Below, one piece after another: positions 1 to 10,875 of a stretch of 64,000 nucleotides of DNA. Under the pieces are notes generated by a model. The model searched no databases and was not told where the DNA came from. It worked only from the letters and a program-made list of their open reading frames with translations. The stretch covers positions 186,001 through 250,000 of the forward strand of contig BSBM01000965.1 in the NCBI GenBank assembly GCA_027924585.1. The letters run 5' to 3'. The stretch's first letter is position 1. Each line of letters begins with the position of its first letter. Both the position numbers and the translations under genes were made by a program. This DNA is from Larix kaempferi. Lineage: Eukaryota > Streptophyta > Pinopsida > Pinales > Pinaceae.

Positions 1-381
1 TTCTACTAGGGATCTTTTACCCAGGATCCATTTCGGTAGAGGGATATCCTTCCATTATTGGTCTCTCATTTTGTATTGTTCGACTTGGATTTCATCACCT
101 TGCGAAGGATATAATTTGTTGAGGTCTCCAGCTCTTAGTTAGGAAGTTTTGCTTGCTATCTTGTAGAGGGTCTTTTTCTTTGTAGGGCTTCTTGTTGGCA
201 TTCTGGCCGTTTTATTGTACAGCTCGCTTACTTTGGCAGCGGCCTCAGTATAGTTTTTTGAGCTTGCTCTTTTGGCCTGTGAGCCTTGTCTTTTCCTAGC
301 TCCCCTTTCGCACGCTCGGTTGCCTGAGGGTTTTTGAGTTCTTTTTAACAAGACTTCGTCCACATCACTTAGTTTTGTTTC
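1..381 (+). other. Leader of element D
   Basis: This T-rich stretch before the first ATG of the D ORF holds no convincing gene. It is probably the end of the 5' LTR plus the untranslated leader, but no LTR end or primer site can be fixed because the matching 3' LTR copy cannot be aligned to it with confidence. Confidence 0.4.
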
Positions 382-1926
382 ATGGAGAATCTACCTCCAT
401 GCACCCATGCTCCTTCTGGGACTACCAATCCGGGGACCCCTTTTCAAGGGGTACCTTTTACTTTTCCTCCAGTTGGAGATATTGGTCCTCCCTTTATTGC
501 CACGTTAAATCTTCCTGGATTAACCATAGGATTACCGGTATGGTTATTCAATCCGGTAATTCCGATTGCGCCCAATGTTTCGAATGTTAACTCTCCACCA
601 CGAGAGAGTCAATCCCAAACTAATCCTTCTCCTTCTTCGTCGGATGAATCTTCTTCCGTTCCTTCTTCCTCGCCTGACCAAAGCAATAGTGTTAGTAATC
701 AGGTGTATAAGAAGAAGAAGAAAAGGAAAGTTAAGAAGAAGAAGGATAAAAAAGAGACCAAGCGTAAACCAGTCGCCTCTAATGGTACTCATTCTACGAA
801 AACACCCCGTAAGCCCAAGTTCCCTTGCAAACTTTGTAAGGGTGATCACCTTCTCAAGGATTGTCCTGATCTTTCCCGTGTATCAGAAGTGTGGTCTAAA
901 AACTCCAAACCAATTGTATCGTCAACATCTGACCATCATGTCGATGACACTCCTTCGACCAGTGACCCCTTGGTGAAGGGTCGTAAGGGTAAAGTCCTAT
1001 ATCCCTGTTTGCTATGCAAGGGTATGTACCGTACTTTCCTTTGTCCAAGCATGGATGAAGCTTCGCGGTGGTTGGAAGATATTACTAGTTCTCAACTGGT
1101 GCTTCCAACAAACGATAGTAAGTTTCCCCTCGACCCCCCGCTGGTTGACCAAGTGATCAATTCAGTTTCATCTGCAATTGATCCCACTCTCCCTCCCGAG
1201 AATGAAGTGATCGAGTCGCTGCCATCCCCACTCGATCCCGCTCTTTCATTGGAGAAAGTCCAGACTGAAGCAGTCACCTTGACACAATCTTCGTCTCATT
1301 CTTATCTTCCAAGCGAGAGTGAATTGGAAACCACTGATGTTTTCCTTATTGGTTCAGAATGTCCTCAGCAAGGGGAAACCCTGTCCATTTCTACGAGACC
1401 CCCTCCAAGTACTGAGGTTATTTCCTTTGATTGGAATGGTCTAACCGAATCTCGCCTTCCTTCGAGCGTTCCTTTTCAAATATCTGTAGGAGTTTCCGAT
1501 AAAGAAATTTTTCGTACGATAGTTGATGAAGGAGCTTCTGTTAGTATTCTATCCTCAACTGCTTGGCAAGCCTTAGGTTCTCCTCGGCTTGTGCCCGTCA
1601 CTGACCAAATACTGGCTTTCAATAGAAGGCCTACTGGACCTTTAGGGTCCCTTCCTCAGTTACCTATCACTTTGGGAGGAAAAACTGTCTGTATTGATGT
1701 TATGGTCATCCAGGGTCCCTTAGATTTTAATCTACTCCTTGGACGCGATTACGTCCATGCCATGAAGGCTGTAGTGTCCTCACTCTTCCGAGTGATGTAT
1801 TTTCCCCATCATGGGAATGTTGTGACGATCGATCAGCTTTCCTTTGTGACGCCCACTCATCGCATGACTCCTAGTCACCAGACTTCCCTAAATGTTCCAC
1901 ATGTTTTAGTGGTTTCTTCCCCCTAA
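382..1926 (+). CDS. Nucleocapsid-like/protease protein of element D
   Basis: Intact 514-residue ORF starting at ATG 382, with no internal stop. The N-terminus is Pro/Ser-rich and disordered-looking. Residues about 109-128 form a very basic Lys/Arg tract containing KKKRKV, a classical nuclear-localisation core. A zinc knuckle starts near residue 149 (C-x2-C-x3-H-x4-C), and a degenerate second one near 209 has Tyr where His is expected. The retropepsin-like domain covers about residues 360-490. Its active-site loop reads VDEGAS near residue 382, in place of the usual DTG/DSG, and an LLLGRDY motif follows near its end. The gag capsid domain seen in element B (near 18600-18950) is missing. The protein would bind RNA and cleave polyprotein, but protease activity with DEG is uncertain. 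The intact frame contrasts with the broken gag-pol genes nearby. Confidence 0.75.
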   Translation: MENLPPCTHAPSGTTNPGTPFQGVPFTFPPVGDIGPPFIATLNLPGLTIGLPVWLFNPVIPIAPNVSNVNSPPRESQSQTNPSPSSSDESSSVPSSSPDQSNSVSNQVYKKKKKRKVKKKKDKKETKRKPVASNGTHSTKTPRKPKFPCKLCKGDHLLKDCPDLSRVSEVWSKNSKPIVSSTSDHHVDDTPSTSDPLVKGRKGKVLYPCLLCKGMYRTFLCPSMDEASRWLEDITSSQLVLPTNDSKFPLDPPLVDQVINSVSSAIDPTLPPENEVIESLPSPLDPALSLEKVQTEAVTLTQSSSHSYLPSESELETTDVFLIGSECPQQGETLSISTRPPPSTEVISFDWNGLTESRLPSSVPFQISVGVSDKEIFRTIVDEGASVSILSSTAWQALGSPRLVPVTDQILAFNRRPTGPLGSLPQLPITLGGKTVCIDVMVIQGPLDFNLLLGRDYVHAMKAVVSSLFRVMYFPHHGNVVTIDQLSFVTPTHRMTPSHQTSLNVPHVLVVSSP

Positions 1927-4140
1927 GGGGGGACGTTGGAGCAAAGTTCTATTCTGGTGTCAAGCTCGTTAAAAAATGAAACCATCATCCCAAGCATAGT
2001 TTACTTTTGGTTTTAAGCTTGTGTAAAAATGAAACCAACCATCACTTGGAGCAAAGTTCTATTCTGGTGTCAAGCTCGTTAAAAAATGAAACCATCATCC
2101 CAAGCATAGTTTACTTTTGGTTTTAAGCTTGTGTAAAAATGAAACCAACCATCACTTGGAGCAAAGTTCTATTCTGGTGTCAAGCTCGTTAAAAAATGAA
2201 ACCATTTTCTCAAGCATAGTTTTCCTTTGGTTTTAAGCTTGTGTAAAAATGAAACCAACCATCATCCCAAGCATAGTTTACTTTTGGTTTTAAGCTTGTG
2301 TAAAAATGAAACCAACCATCACTTTGAGCAGAGTTCCCTTTATGTGTCAAGCTCGTTAAAAAATGAAACAGGTCACCACGAGCATAGTTTATCCTCTGTT
2401 TCAAGCTCATTAAAAAATGAAACCGATCCTCAAGCACAGTTTACCATTGGTTTCGAGCTTGTGTAAAAACAAAACCAATCCCAAGCATAGTTTACGTTCG
2501 GTTTCAAGCTTGCGTAAAAATGAAATTACCTTCGAGCATAATTTCTTTCTGTTTTAAGCTCCTTAAAAAATAAAAAGGACCCTTTCAAGCATTGTTATTA
2601 TCTATTTCAAGCTTGTGTAAAAATGAAATAGATCTCCCTTCCATTTGTTCGAGTCTCTCGCTAGAGTTAGGATTTGAACCTTCATTTCATCTGCCTGGGT
2701 CACTTGATCCTGGTTCTCCCTACTCCCCCTAGTGAACACATTTGGATTAGTAGCCAGGATTTTTGGGTAAGGAAGAAGAGTAGTCAGACGAAACGAAGCT
2801 TGGGGGGCATGTTTAGCCGTTAGCAATCATGCTGGGGGCATTTACCAACCTCTGGTCATCATGTTGGGAGGGAACCCATCAATGGGCCTTAACCATGAGC
2901 AGAGTTTACCTTTGGCTTCAAGCTCATTAAAAAATGAAACCAGTAGTCTGAGCAAAGTTCTACTCCTGTGTCAAGCTCGTTAAAAAATGAAACATATCCT
3001 TTCCCTTTGAATCGAGTCTCCTCGTAGACTTAGTACCTGAACCTTCTTTTCACTCGCCTATACCTTAGGTGAATGAAATGAAGCTTGGGGGCATGTCTTC
3101 AACCTCTGGAAGTTACGTTGAAGTCAACTTGATCGCCTCTCCACATCACGTTGGAGCTAAGTCACTTACTTCTAGCAATCATGCTGGGGGGCATGAACCA
3201 ACCTTTGGATTTCATGACGGGAAGAAGTTCACCACTGGGAACATTTTAGAGCATACTTTCCTTTTTTAGGTTTCGAGCTCATTAAACCATGAAAATTATC
3301 CCGAGCATAGTTAATTTTCTGTTACAAGCTCGTTAAAAAATGAAGCAGACATCATGAGCATTCTTCCAACCTATCTTCGAGCTCGTTAAAAACAGTAAGA
3401 TGGTGTTTGAGCTTACTTTTCACTTTTTTCGTGCTCTGGTTAAAACATGAAAAGTGGTTTGAGCTTACTTTTTCCTTTTTCGTGCTCTGGATCCAAACAT
3501 GAAAAAGATTCTGAGTGCTTTTGATACCATTATCGTGCTCGTTAAACAAATTGGACTAAAAAGGTGTGTCTAACGAGTATAGGTTTATCACTTTATCCGG
3601 CCTCGCTAGACTATTTACGGAAAAGGAACTGTGCCGAGTTTACTTCCCCTTTGTCGTACTCGGTCATCAACCATGAAAAAGTTGTACATGGAGTCCATAG
3701 TTAAGCTCTTTTCAGACTCCCTAAAATTGAAAAGATTGCCAAGCGAAATTGATTCGTTCACGCTTGTAAAAGGATTTGAATGATCGTCTCCCTAGTGATA
3801 GTTTACCCCTTTTTCGGACTAGGGGGCACTACTTACGAAAAAGGAATACTCCAGCCAATCATGACTAGAAGAGTCCTCTCCCGCGTTGTTTTACCCTTTT
3901 TCGGGCGATGAGGCTAACCTTACGAAAAAGGACCGTTGGAGTCTTCTTTAGTTCTTTTCAGACTCCCTAAACATGAAATGACAACCGAGTTTTCCTTCCT
4001 TGGACTCGTAAAATCCTTTTGGGACGAACCCCTCCTTTCTCAGGTTCGAAAAACATGTGAGATTGGACTCATCTATGAGATGAGCTACACCGAGCATCTG
4101 TTATCCTCCTCAAGCTCGTTAAAAAACAAAGAGGTACTCG
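1927..4140 (+). repeat. Array of variable hairpins with conserved loops (element D)
   Basis: About twenty to twenty-five degenerate units of roughly 50-60 bp follow the protease stop. A typical unit is a spacer like GAGCATAGTTTA, a stem arm, a loop like AGCTCGTTAAAAAA or AGCTTGTGTAAAAA, and the complementary arm. Examples are 2602-2631 (CTATTTCA/TGAAATAG), 3708-3734 (CTTTTCA/TGAAAAG), 3808-3844 and 3895-3931 (both CCTTTTTCG/CGAAAAAGG), and one near 3370-3400 (ATCTT/AAGAT). Stem sequence changes from unit to unit while both arms change together. No long ORF is maintained. The stretch 2640-2920 inside the array is more unique. A colinear copy lies at 56547-57846 on the other strand. Confidence 0.8.
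1936..2265 (+). repeat. 110-bp higher-order tandem repeat, three copies
   Basis: The start of the hairpin array is a recent triplication. The phrase TTGGAGCAAAGTTCTATTC recurs at 1936, 2046 and 2156, giving a 110-bp period that contains two hairpin units each. Copies one and two look identical by eye, and copy three has a few changes. Confidence 0.85.
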
Positions 4141-5252
4141 TCCATCATGTCGGGGGAAAATGGGAAAATGAGTCAAGTTTACCTTGTTGGCAGCTTGTGA
4201 GTCATCACCTTTGAACATGGCATGCATCCTCACCTTGTCTATTTTGGGTAGTCAGTCTTGCTGATAGTGTCATCATTATGATCATGCGTCCTCATTATTG
4301 CTATGAGTTCACACTTTCTGTGGTTCTGTCTGTTCAAGTAATCCCTGCTGCCAAGCTCTGTTTCATGCCGTTATATGTTCAAAGGGTTATTACCTTGAGT
4401 CCACCTCCACTTCATGTCAAACCTTCCCTTTGTGTCAGTACATATTCTATTGTTTCATCGGTCCATACTATCTCTCGTTCTGATTTCGTGTCGATGATGT
4501 GGGAATCTTTATGGCCCACCTTCGACGAGTCTATTCCTGTCGACACCAAATCACTATCCAGGAATTAGGCTTAGGAGTCAACCACTAGTACCTTGGTACC
4601 TGCATGCCTCAATGGCAGGTTTCCTCGTATTCAACAGTAGGTTTTCATCAATGACCTCTGATTGAATGATCTCTCGAATGCTCGACATCAACTCGTTTAT
4701 TCGCATTTCGTTGAGATGTGCTATAGATACCTTGGGGATCATTGTCATTATTTGTGATTTCCCTTGCATTTGTTAACGGTTCACATCATTGACCGGTAAT
4801 CAAATGGTTTCTACCATGTTCGACTTCAACACCTTGTAATCACATGGCTAGATTCGTATCATTTGCAATCGGGTAGAAGACCCTGGGCGCGCCTTGGTAT
4901 CTTGATTGCGTCCAGGTTGCGATGGAGATGTCCTTTGTATTGTCACACAGATCCACTTATTGTATTGGTCGTGGCTGTGTCATTACTGTCTCATGGATCT
5001 ACGCTTGTTCATAGTAGCCATGATTTGTCTACAGTCTATATCATCTCAGTACTCATGGATCTGCAATGTATTGGTCGGTAGCCATGCTTTGAGTCATTTG
5101 TTTCCAAGCATGGGAATGCCCGCCTCAGTGGTATATCTGACATTTTGTTTCTGTTTCAGCTCCTTGTTGCTCCCCTCGATGCTATCTCCGAACCATATTT
5201 GTAAAGTCTTTCGGCCATCAGTCTCTTCTGACCTCACACTTTAGGGGGCATC
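4141..5252 (+). other. Noncoding 3' region of element D ending in a polypurine tract
   Basis: Only short unrelated open frames occur here, and none resembles a known domain. The last bases before the LTR read TTAGGGGGCATC (5241-5252), a plausible plus-strand primer tract placed directly against TG at 5253. Confidence 0.55.
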
Positions 5253-6160
5253 TGTTATACCTCAATATTACACATTATGCATTAGTGTCGCATCCTTGTA
5301 CTAGCGACCTAAACGACAGTTTCCCTTAAAGATCATCTGAATATCCAGAGTGAAAACCATTGACTGAATATTGAAAGCAAAACCTTTTTCTGCCATCTTC
5401 CAGCCCAACTTAGCCCTATTTGTGAGCACTGCCGCTCCTTGCACATCTACAAGGGCGCAGTAGTTATCACTACCGCGCATTGCTCCTTCTCTGGGGTGCG
5501 GTACTACCGCGTTATGCTCAGTTATAGGGGCGCGGTAGTCTGAAATTAGCCTTTTTGCCTTGGATTTTGGGATTTCGACCTTCGAGGAGATTTTGTTGGG
5601 ATTACCACCTTTGGTTCGATCCTAACTCCTTCTTTGTTTAGCTGGCTTGATCCACTAAACCCTCCATAGATCCACACTTCTCTCTTGTTGGTTAACCTTT
5701 CCATGTGCTATAAGAGAGAAGCTTTCCATGGGCCAAAGGGAGGACTTTTGGGGCATCAAACCTATGATCTTCATACTTCTGCAGAGATAGTTAGAGGAAG
5801 CACTTGGAGCTGGAAGTTGGCTTGGACATCAAGCAACTATTGTACATGACTTCAAGTTGGTAATGGAATAACTTGTCTTGTTTTCCCAAATCATTTGTGT
5901 TAATTTTGTTTTAATGATATGATTTGTATCTTTCATAGATTTAGATTCTAACTCATGTTTCAGGTTGCTAGAGAATAGTGCATTCTTGTGTCTTGGTTCC
6001 ATTTTGACAGGTTCATTCGTGAGGGATTGGAGATTGGAGCAACTACAAAGACAAGCGTTTGGATAGAAGGTCAGTCAAACTTCTTCTACCCTTTCTAGCA
6101 TTTTAATATTGAGATGTTTGTTAGATCTAGGGATTCAAGGTAGCATTTGTTTCCTTTTTG
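5253..6160 (+). repeat. 3' LTR of element D (right end approximate)
   Basis: The LTR begins TGTTATACCTC directly after the purine tract. It contains a cluster of GC-rich inverted repeats around GCGGTAGT/ACTACCGC at 5455-5539. The right end is not fixed, because no second copy is in the window. It must lie before about 6165, where minus-strand gypsy protease coding begins. Confidence 0.5.
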
Positions 6161-6164
6161 TCTT

Positions 6165-9069
6165 AGTATAGAGTCAGTATATCCTGCTTTATCCTAAGAG
6201 AGTTTCTACCTATCCGTAGGGAGAAATTTCTACAACAATCATCCACAATTTCAATAACCTCAAAGTCTGCATGACTTTGTACTCCGTCAATGTCAACTAC
6301 TACATTAGCTAAGTGTCCAAAAGGTATGACCTTCTCCTGAATAGCCATTCATAACTGGATAGGTGACCAGAGAAACTTTGGTCGACCCATCTGCTACCAT
6401 GTCCGCTTAGTCAAGACATTCACTTCTGATCCCAGATCAAGGATGACTTCATCCATTTCAAAATCTCCTATCTGCGCAGTAAGCCTCATCTCTCGGCCTG
6501 TTCTTTTGTGCTTCCTTATATGATGTACAGCGCTATCTGGAGTCTCTGTTGCAATCTGAGGTTCATACTGGCTGATGAGCTTCTCGAGCTCTACTATGGC
6601 TTTTTTGCTTTTTAGTAACTTCATGCAGCTTCGCAAGAACTGCACAACAGAAGTACGGACATCTGTCGCAGTACTTGTTTTGTCATATGGAGCCGACATG
6701 TCTTCAACATGCGGTGTTTGACTACGCAGCGGGATCCTTGATGACTTATCTACTGGTTCTCTAAAGGTATCCCGCGCATCAATGAAGATCTCCTTGTTCT
6801 TTTGTAAGTTAAGAGGGGGTGCTTTTCCTGGGGCTTTCCTTATCCATACTATTTCAAGGGAATCCTTCTTCATATGTGCCTCTCCTGATGTTGAAGCTTC
6901 CGCTCCTCTGTCGCAGTCTGTCTCAGCACCACTGCACATGACCAAATTAATGCTCGGATCCATTGGTCTATTTTCTACTGCGATCCACTGGATATTTGGA
7001 TTTGGAGCCTCTGTTCGTCTTCTCTTCTGCATTTCCACCTCTAATACTGGGCAATCTTCAATGACATGCTCAAATGATTTACAATAATTGCACGTAGTGC
7101 ATGGGTTAACACAATCTCTAGACATGTGCCTGGTTGGCCACAGTTATAACAAATGACTTGGCCACGGCCTCTTCCATGTGCCAGACCAGCATTTCTTCCT
7201 TTGCCGCGGTATCCACCACCACGACCTCTGTATCCTCCTTGGTCATATTGTGCATTTTCTTGTTTCGGATGGATATCTTCTTGTACGTGGTACAAGCCAG
7301 TGCCTTGCATTGAGTCCATATCCCTTTTTGTTTCATTCATTAATTCATATGCGCGGCAGTTGGATTCATCATGTCCAACTGATTTACATAAATTGCAGTA
7401 TAAATTCTTAGGAGTTTTCACATATTTCTGGATGAGGTAACAGTCTTCAGGTCTGTGTCCCGTGGTTCTTCAAATTTCACACCATGGGGCCTGATTTTGA
7501 TTTAATGGGTTAGGCGCACCACTGTTAATATAGTCGCGAAATAGAGGGCAATGCTCGTGGTCATGACCTTCTCCTTTACAACTTGTACACCAGACCTCTT
7601 GTCTAGGTTCATATCTTTGTTCTTTACCATTTTTCATACTTTGCAGTTCAAGTGTCAGGGTGGTCAGCTGGTTCTGGATCTGAGACATCCTAGAACTAGT
7701 ATCACCAATTGGCGAAGCTTCCAGCTTCATTACAATTTCCAAGGCCTATGCCTGGGATAGAACCTTTTGCTGCATCAATGGTAATCTGATATGAGGTAAC
7801 AGCGCAACAATGAATCATTCTTTATGCTGTTTTGGTCGTATAAAAAAACTTACTTGGTCTATTAAGGTCTTAAATTTTTGATCAACTTCCCAGACCGTTT
7901 CAATTGGTCTTTGCTTTATTTCCTTCAGTTTAGTTATACAATGAGACTCAGACTTAGGTTTCTTGAACTCCGCCACCAGCGCAACTTTAATTTCTGCGAG
8001 GTTCTCAGCTATACGATAGAGTATTTCATAAACCAATGTACCTCTCTATCCCTGAAAGTGGTGATGAGTTGTGCTTGCTTCATGGCATCGTCCTGGATTT
8101 GTCTTACACTCCATACGTCTTTGCAAAGGAACCAATGCTGATCAGGGTCTTCTAGGCCAGTTCCTCTGAATATTGGCAGTTTCATATCAGTGTTTTCCAT
8201 TGTGCTACTAGGTGGTGGAGTGCTTGGATTAGTGCGCGGCTGGTGTAAAGGGATCTGCGCAGTAAATACAAATGGGACTATCGGGAGAGATGGACTAGGC
8301 TGAGTCTTCTGCGGGGTGGGCTGCGTAGCGGGTGGGTTCTGTAAGAAGGGTGGTGCGATTTGTGTAGCCGGCAGATTCTCAGGGGTAAATGGTTGTGCAA
8401 CTTTGCTATCAGGATCGTAGGGGATCTCGGTATCTATATGAAGTTTAGGGCCTTCCGGATTCTTATTAATTTTATATCTCTTACCACTTCTAAGAGTATG
8501 TGTCTCTTCATTAGAATCAATATATGTACTGTTTATCATGACAAACTTCAAGAATATTACTGCATTCTTAGAACACCTTTCTCAGCTAACAACATCTTAA
8601 TGTATAGACCGAGATTGTTCAGAAACTTACCTTGGAATCCTCCCAAAAAGTGTGCTTCTCCTTGGCTGTATGATTTGAGTGTGTCTACAACAAATTCTGT
8701 TACAAAGCCTTCTAGCATATGATCGACCCAATAATCAACTGCGCGTGACAATGGGCTGTCTAACGCTTTGAGCTGCTCTGTGAGCTCGAGAGTCCACTTT
8801 GTAGGAACTCCTCCTTAGAAACAATTTTTCTTCTTTGCGAGTCGCGAGATCCATGCATACAGCTCGTTTGCAAACGATGCCCAAAATATCTCGTGAATTT
8901 CGTCCAACAGATATCTATCCGACCACTGTGTGTCACTTAGATGCGGATGTCTATTTTCTTGTCTGTTAAAGTCTCTTATGGTCTTGTCCCACCAAGCTTG
9001 AATTTCTGTCTTTTCAGGATGCTAATAGTTAGATCCTTCGGGGAACTTATATTCTTCTTCACACATCAT
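6165..9069 (-). pseudogene. Gypsy G gag-protease, broken
   Basis: Read on the minus strand from about 9069 to 6165. The gag part (about 9000-7760) contains the retrotransposon-gag stretch beginning KLPIFRGTGLEDPDQHW, and matches the gag of gypsy A (13472-14714), for example LGLYIKMLLAEK against LSLYIKMLLAEK. Four zinc knuckles follow: CTSCKGEGHDHEHC, CNLCKSVGHDESNC, a CYNCGQPG knuckle that has lost its end, and CNYCKSFEHVIEDC. An RGG-rich linker lies between the second and third. A protease with LDLGSEVNVL in the active-site position follows near 6430, then a VDIDGVQSHADFEVIEIVDD tail that stops abruptly near 6165. Frame breaks and stops are scattered throughout. Everything after the protease is missing, so G is truncated at the boundary with D. 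Confidence 0.75.
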
Positions 9070-9089
9070 GATTGCAACTCATCATGGAT

Positions 9090-9109
9090 TCTAGCGCAGC
9101 AACGAAACC
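9090..9109 (-). promoter_or_regulatory. Probable tRNA-Asp-type primer binding site of gypsy G
   Basis: Just inside the LTR, on the minus strand, is TGGTTTCGTTGCTGCGC. It resembles the TGGCGCCGTTGCC primer site that many plant gypsy elements use with Asp-tRNA, with several changes. The equivalent place in gypsy A (13359) has a similar degenerate sequence. Confidence 0.45.
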
Positions 9110-9112
9110 ATT

Positions 9113-10684
9113 TGTTTGCTTAAACTGACCAAGAGGTTTCCAATTAGACCCAGGTTCTTTGCGGTTCTCCTTTTGACCAACAAAACCCCTTCACATCGGC
9201 CCTTTCGGAAACAACCTGCGAGCAGGTTGAGGTCTCACCCGAGGTGTATCTTATGGGGTACTGCAGAATCAGGTTTCCATAGTAAATGATGAGTTGTTTA
9301 TATGAACAAGCTGTGCAGCGCAGGATAGAAGGAGTGCACTGCGGGGCAAAGTGATGCAGTACACAGCAGGATCTACGCTGCGAGCAGTACTGCGTGGTGG
9401 AGGCAACACTGTGGGCCTCACTAAGGGTTTCTTACTGCTGCGAATCTTCTGTTGGAACTGAAAATTACCCACACTTATCCTCTACATGGAATATCTCAGA
9501 AGCGTTAAGGCACTGAAATGAATATCACTCATCCATTCATTCAGGAACTTACGGGTTATCTTTCTAGCATTCATTCTAGAACTTGGATTATTACAACGTG
9601 AACTGAAATGATAGACATGACTAACTGTGTTGCATTCCTTCACTATGTGAATATCACTCATCCATTCATTCAGGCACTTACGGGTTATCTTTCTAGAATT
9701 CATTCTAGAAATTGGATTATTACAACGTGAACTGAAATGATAGACATGACTAACTGTGTTGCGTTCCTTCACTATGTTTAAGAAAGTATTTAAACTTAAA
9801 TGACTGATTCACGATCTTAACATAGAATTGAATTGTTTGCCATTCATCTGCTTCCGTGGAACCTAACATATCATTCCCAAACTTCTCCTATTGGTAAATG
9901 CATATCAAAGTTCTCATATTACAGTATGCAAGGAAACATTCAAGCATTCATTCTACAGAAAATAGAGACAGTCATTCATTCATAAACACCATCACATAAC
10001 ATAGGATTTAATGTGGTTCACTTCCCCGGATGGAAAGCTACATCCACAAGAACGGTTGGTAATATATTTCTTTCAAAAGGGATGGGGCAACCGTTCTTAG
10101 TCTGCGCACTCAGCTGCAGACTCTCCTTTCTCTCGGCTAGGTCTCTGCACACACAGCTGCAGAGCCTTTACAATATTCTCAGCTCAGAAAGATTTTACAA
10201 TACAAAAAGGTTATCTCCAAATTACTCTAATAACTAGCATCTAGTATCCAAAAATAGAGCAAACCCAACAACAACCCCCATCCCATACAAAAGTGTCTTC
10301 TTAAATAGATCATGCCCGAAGGTCATGTTTGTACAATGTCGAAGACCTAAAACCCAAAACCCTAAGGGTTTCCAAAACTGCGCCGATTTTCCAAACCAAC
10401 TTGCTGGCTCCTGGTAGCATCTGCTTGATCATGGCGGATCTACACATCCTCATTCTGTCGCTATCGGCCTTCCTGTCACACGTGTTCCTACAGGCTGCTT
10501 CTGTCGAACTGTTTCTCTCTAATGGTTTTACCTTCTAAGCATGCCAAACATCGCTTTCCTTAACAACCCACGCGTGGACGCCTTCCTGTTTTTCCTATGT
10601 CCGCCGCTCGACAATCCTGGAATATCTTTCCAAAAATGGCTGCTACTGGTCAAGCTGGTAGCTACACTTGATAGTTGTCCAACA
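9113..10684 (-). repeat. LTR of gypsy G (upper end approximate)
   Basis: On the minus strand this region aligns with the A LTRs at 12173-13355 and 35377-36558. Shared blocks include the GGTGAGAC...CCTGCTCGCAGGTTG stretch near 9200, the AGCTGAGTGCGCAGACT block near 10120 and the ACCTTCGGGCATGATCTATTTAAG promoter-like block near 10310. The end at 9113 is set by the primer site. The start at 10684 (TGTTGGACAAC on the minus strand) is only a guess by analogy with TGTTGGG of A. It is longer than the A LTR, partly through a 129-bp duplication. Confidence 0.55.
9521..9778 (+). repeat. 129-bp tandem duplication in the G LTR
   Basis: AATATCACTCATCCATTC starts at 9521 and again at 9650. The two copies differ by only a few bases across the full 129 bp, so the duplication is much younger than the LTR itself. 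Confidence 0.85.
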
Positions 10685-10875
10685 CACCACTTTGCTGGCT
10701 CCACGTGGCCTCCTAACTCCGTAGCACAGCTTCGGTGCAGTACTGGTCTTCGCATCACGACCAAAGCTTCGATGCTGCGCGCAACTCCACAGTCTGGTCA
10801 AAAGTTGGATGCTACGCGCAACTTTGCAGCATCCTCAATACTTAGCCAAAATTGTATTTCTGAGCTACGCTTAGC

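Larger units (their letters stand above)
1..6160 (+). mobile_element. Element D: Tat-related non-autonomous LTR retroelement, left part outside window
   Basis: From left to right the unit holds a leader, one long ORF with zinc knuckles and a retroviral-type protease, a long tandem hairpin array, a noncoding 3' stretch, a purine tract and the start of an LTR (TGTTATACC at 5253). No reverse transcriptase, RNase H or integrase is found between the protease and the LTR, so D would depend on enzymes from a related Tat element. The protease resembles that of Tat element B (19675-20265). The 5' LTR lies left of the window, and the right limit is set only by where gypsy G coding begins, so both limits are approximate. 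Confidence 0.6.

Noticed and set aside
139-849. Minus-strand open frames opposite the element D leader and ORF (139-363, 544-849)
   Set aside because: Basic or hydrophobic low-complexity shadows of the Ser/Pro- and Lys-rich coding strand, with no domain and no start context.
1927-4140. CRISPR-like look of regularly spaced repeats
   Set aside because: Unit and spacer both vary, spacers are not unique, the array follows a retroelement ORF and the genome is plant nuclear.
4278-5244. Short ORFs in the element D 3' region (4278-4568, 4906-5244)
   Set aside because: No motif, no similarity to other frames in the window and no conservation visible; treated as chance frames.
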